Positions 12,804 to 12,810 of a stretch of DNA of 12,810 nucleotides are shown in pieces. This stretch comes from Ruminococcaceae bacterium UBA794 (GTDB lineage Bacteria > Bacillota > Clostridia > Oscillospirales > Ruminococcaceae), in NCBI GenBank assembly GCA_002304735.1, contig DBIU01000040.1, positions 1-12,810 of the forward strand, in the 5' to 3' direction. Both the position numbers and the translations under genes were made by a program. The notes beneath the pieces were generated by a model. It was not told the DNA's origin. It did not search any database and worked only from the letters and a program-made list of their open reading frames with translations. The stretch's first letter is position 1. Each line of letters begins with the position of its first letter.

Positions 12804-12810
12804 ATCCTCG

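Noticed and set aside
1..12810. CRISPR array, insertion sequence, prophage or integrase-linked attachment site
   Set aside because: No regularly spaced repeats, transposase, integrase or phage genes were seen; the tRNA genes show no downstream partial duplication.

Overview
This window looks like chromosomal DNA from an anaerobic Firmicute, most likely a clostridial (Oscillospiraceae/Ruminococcaceae-like) gut bacterium. The grounds are Shine-Dalgarno sites before almost every gene, consensus sigma-A promoters with 17-bp spacers, an electron-bifurcating NfnAB pair, a DUF6514 protein, a YerC-type regulator and an ECF-type vitamin transporter component under a B12 riboswitch. These are family-level assignments from reading the sequence; no search was run.

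Layout. (1) 1-4450, minus strand: a MarR-family regulator followed without gaps by two half-size ABC exporter subunits, ending in a perfect 12-bp hairpin. The operon starts from a textbook TTGACA-N17-TATAAT promoter with a palindrome over the expected start site. The subunits form an asymmetric pair: one has a full ATPase motif set, the other lacks the catalytic Glu and the switch His. (2) 4527-6922, plus strand: nfnA-nfnB, encoding NADH-dependent reduced ferredoxin:NADP+ oxidoreductase, followed by GC-rich hairpins. (3) 6991-7188, minus strand: a 65-aa DUF6514 protein. (4) 7189-7590: an AT-rich divergent control region, then a strong promoter and a structured leader. (5) 7591-9795, plus strand: yerC-like regulator, class I methyltransferase and Hsp33, closely packed, then tRNA-Val(TAC), tRNA-Asp(GTC) and a clear terminator. 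(6) 9935-11402, plus strand: a MATE-family efflux gene preceded by an 8-codon upstream ORF. (7) 11464-12768, minus strand: promoter, cobalamin riboswitch, intrinsic terminator, membrane-anchored DUF4430 (transcobalamin-like) protein and ECF S component, which together look like a B12 capture-and-uptake unit.

The most novel-looking item is the yerC leader. A near-exact copy of the ribosome-binding region (14 of 16 bases) sits at the 5' end of the predicted transcript. One downstream arm can pair with that copy or with the real ribosome-binding site, which is the layout of a two-state translational switch. Next are the B12 riboswitch/DUF4430/ECF-S unit and the leader ORF before the MATE gene. 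Most other genes are ordinary housekeeping or transport functions.
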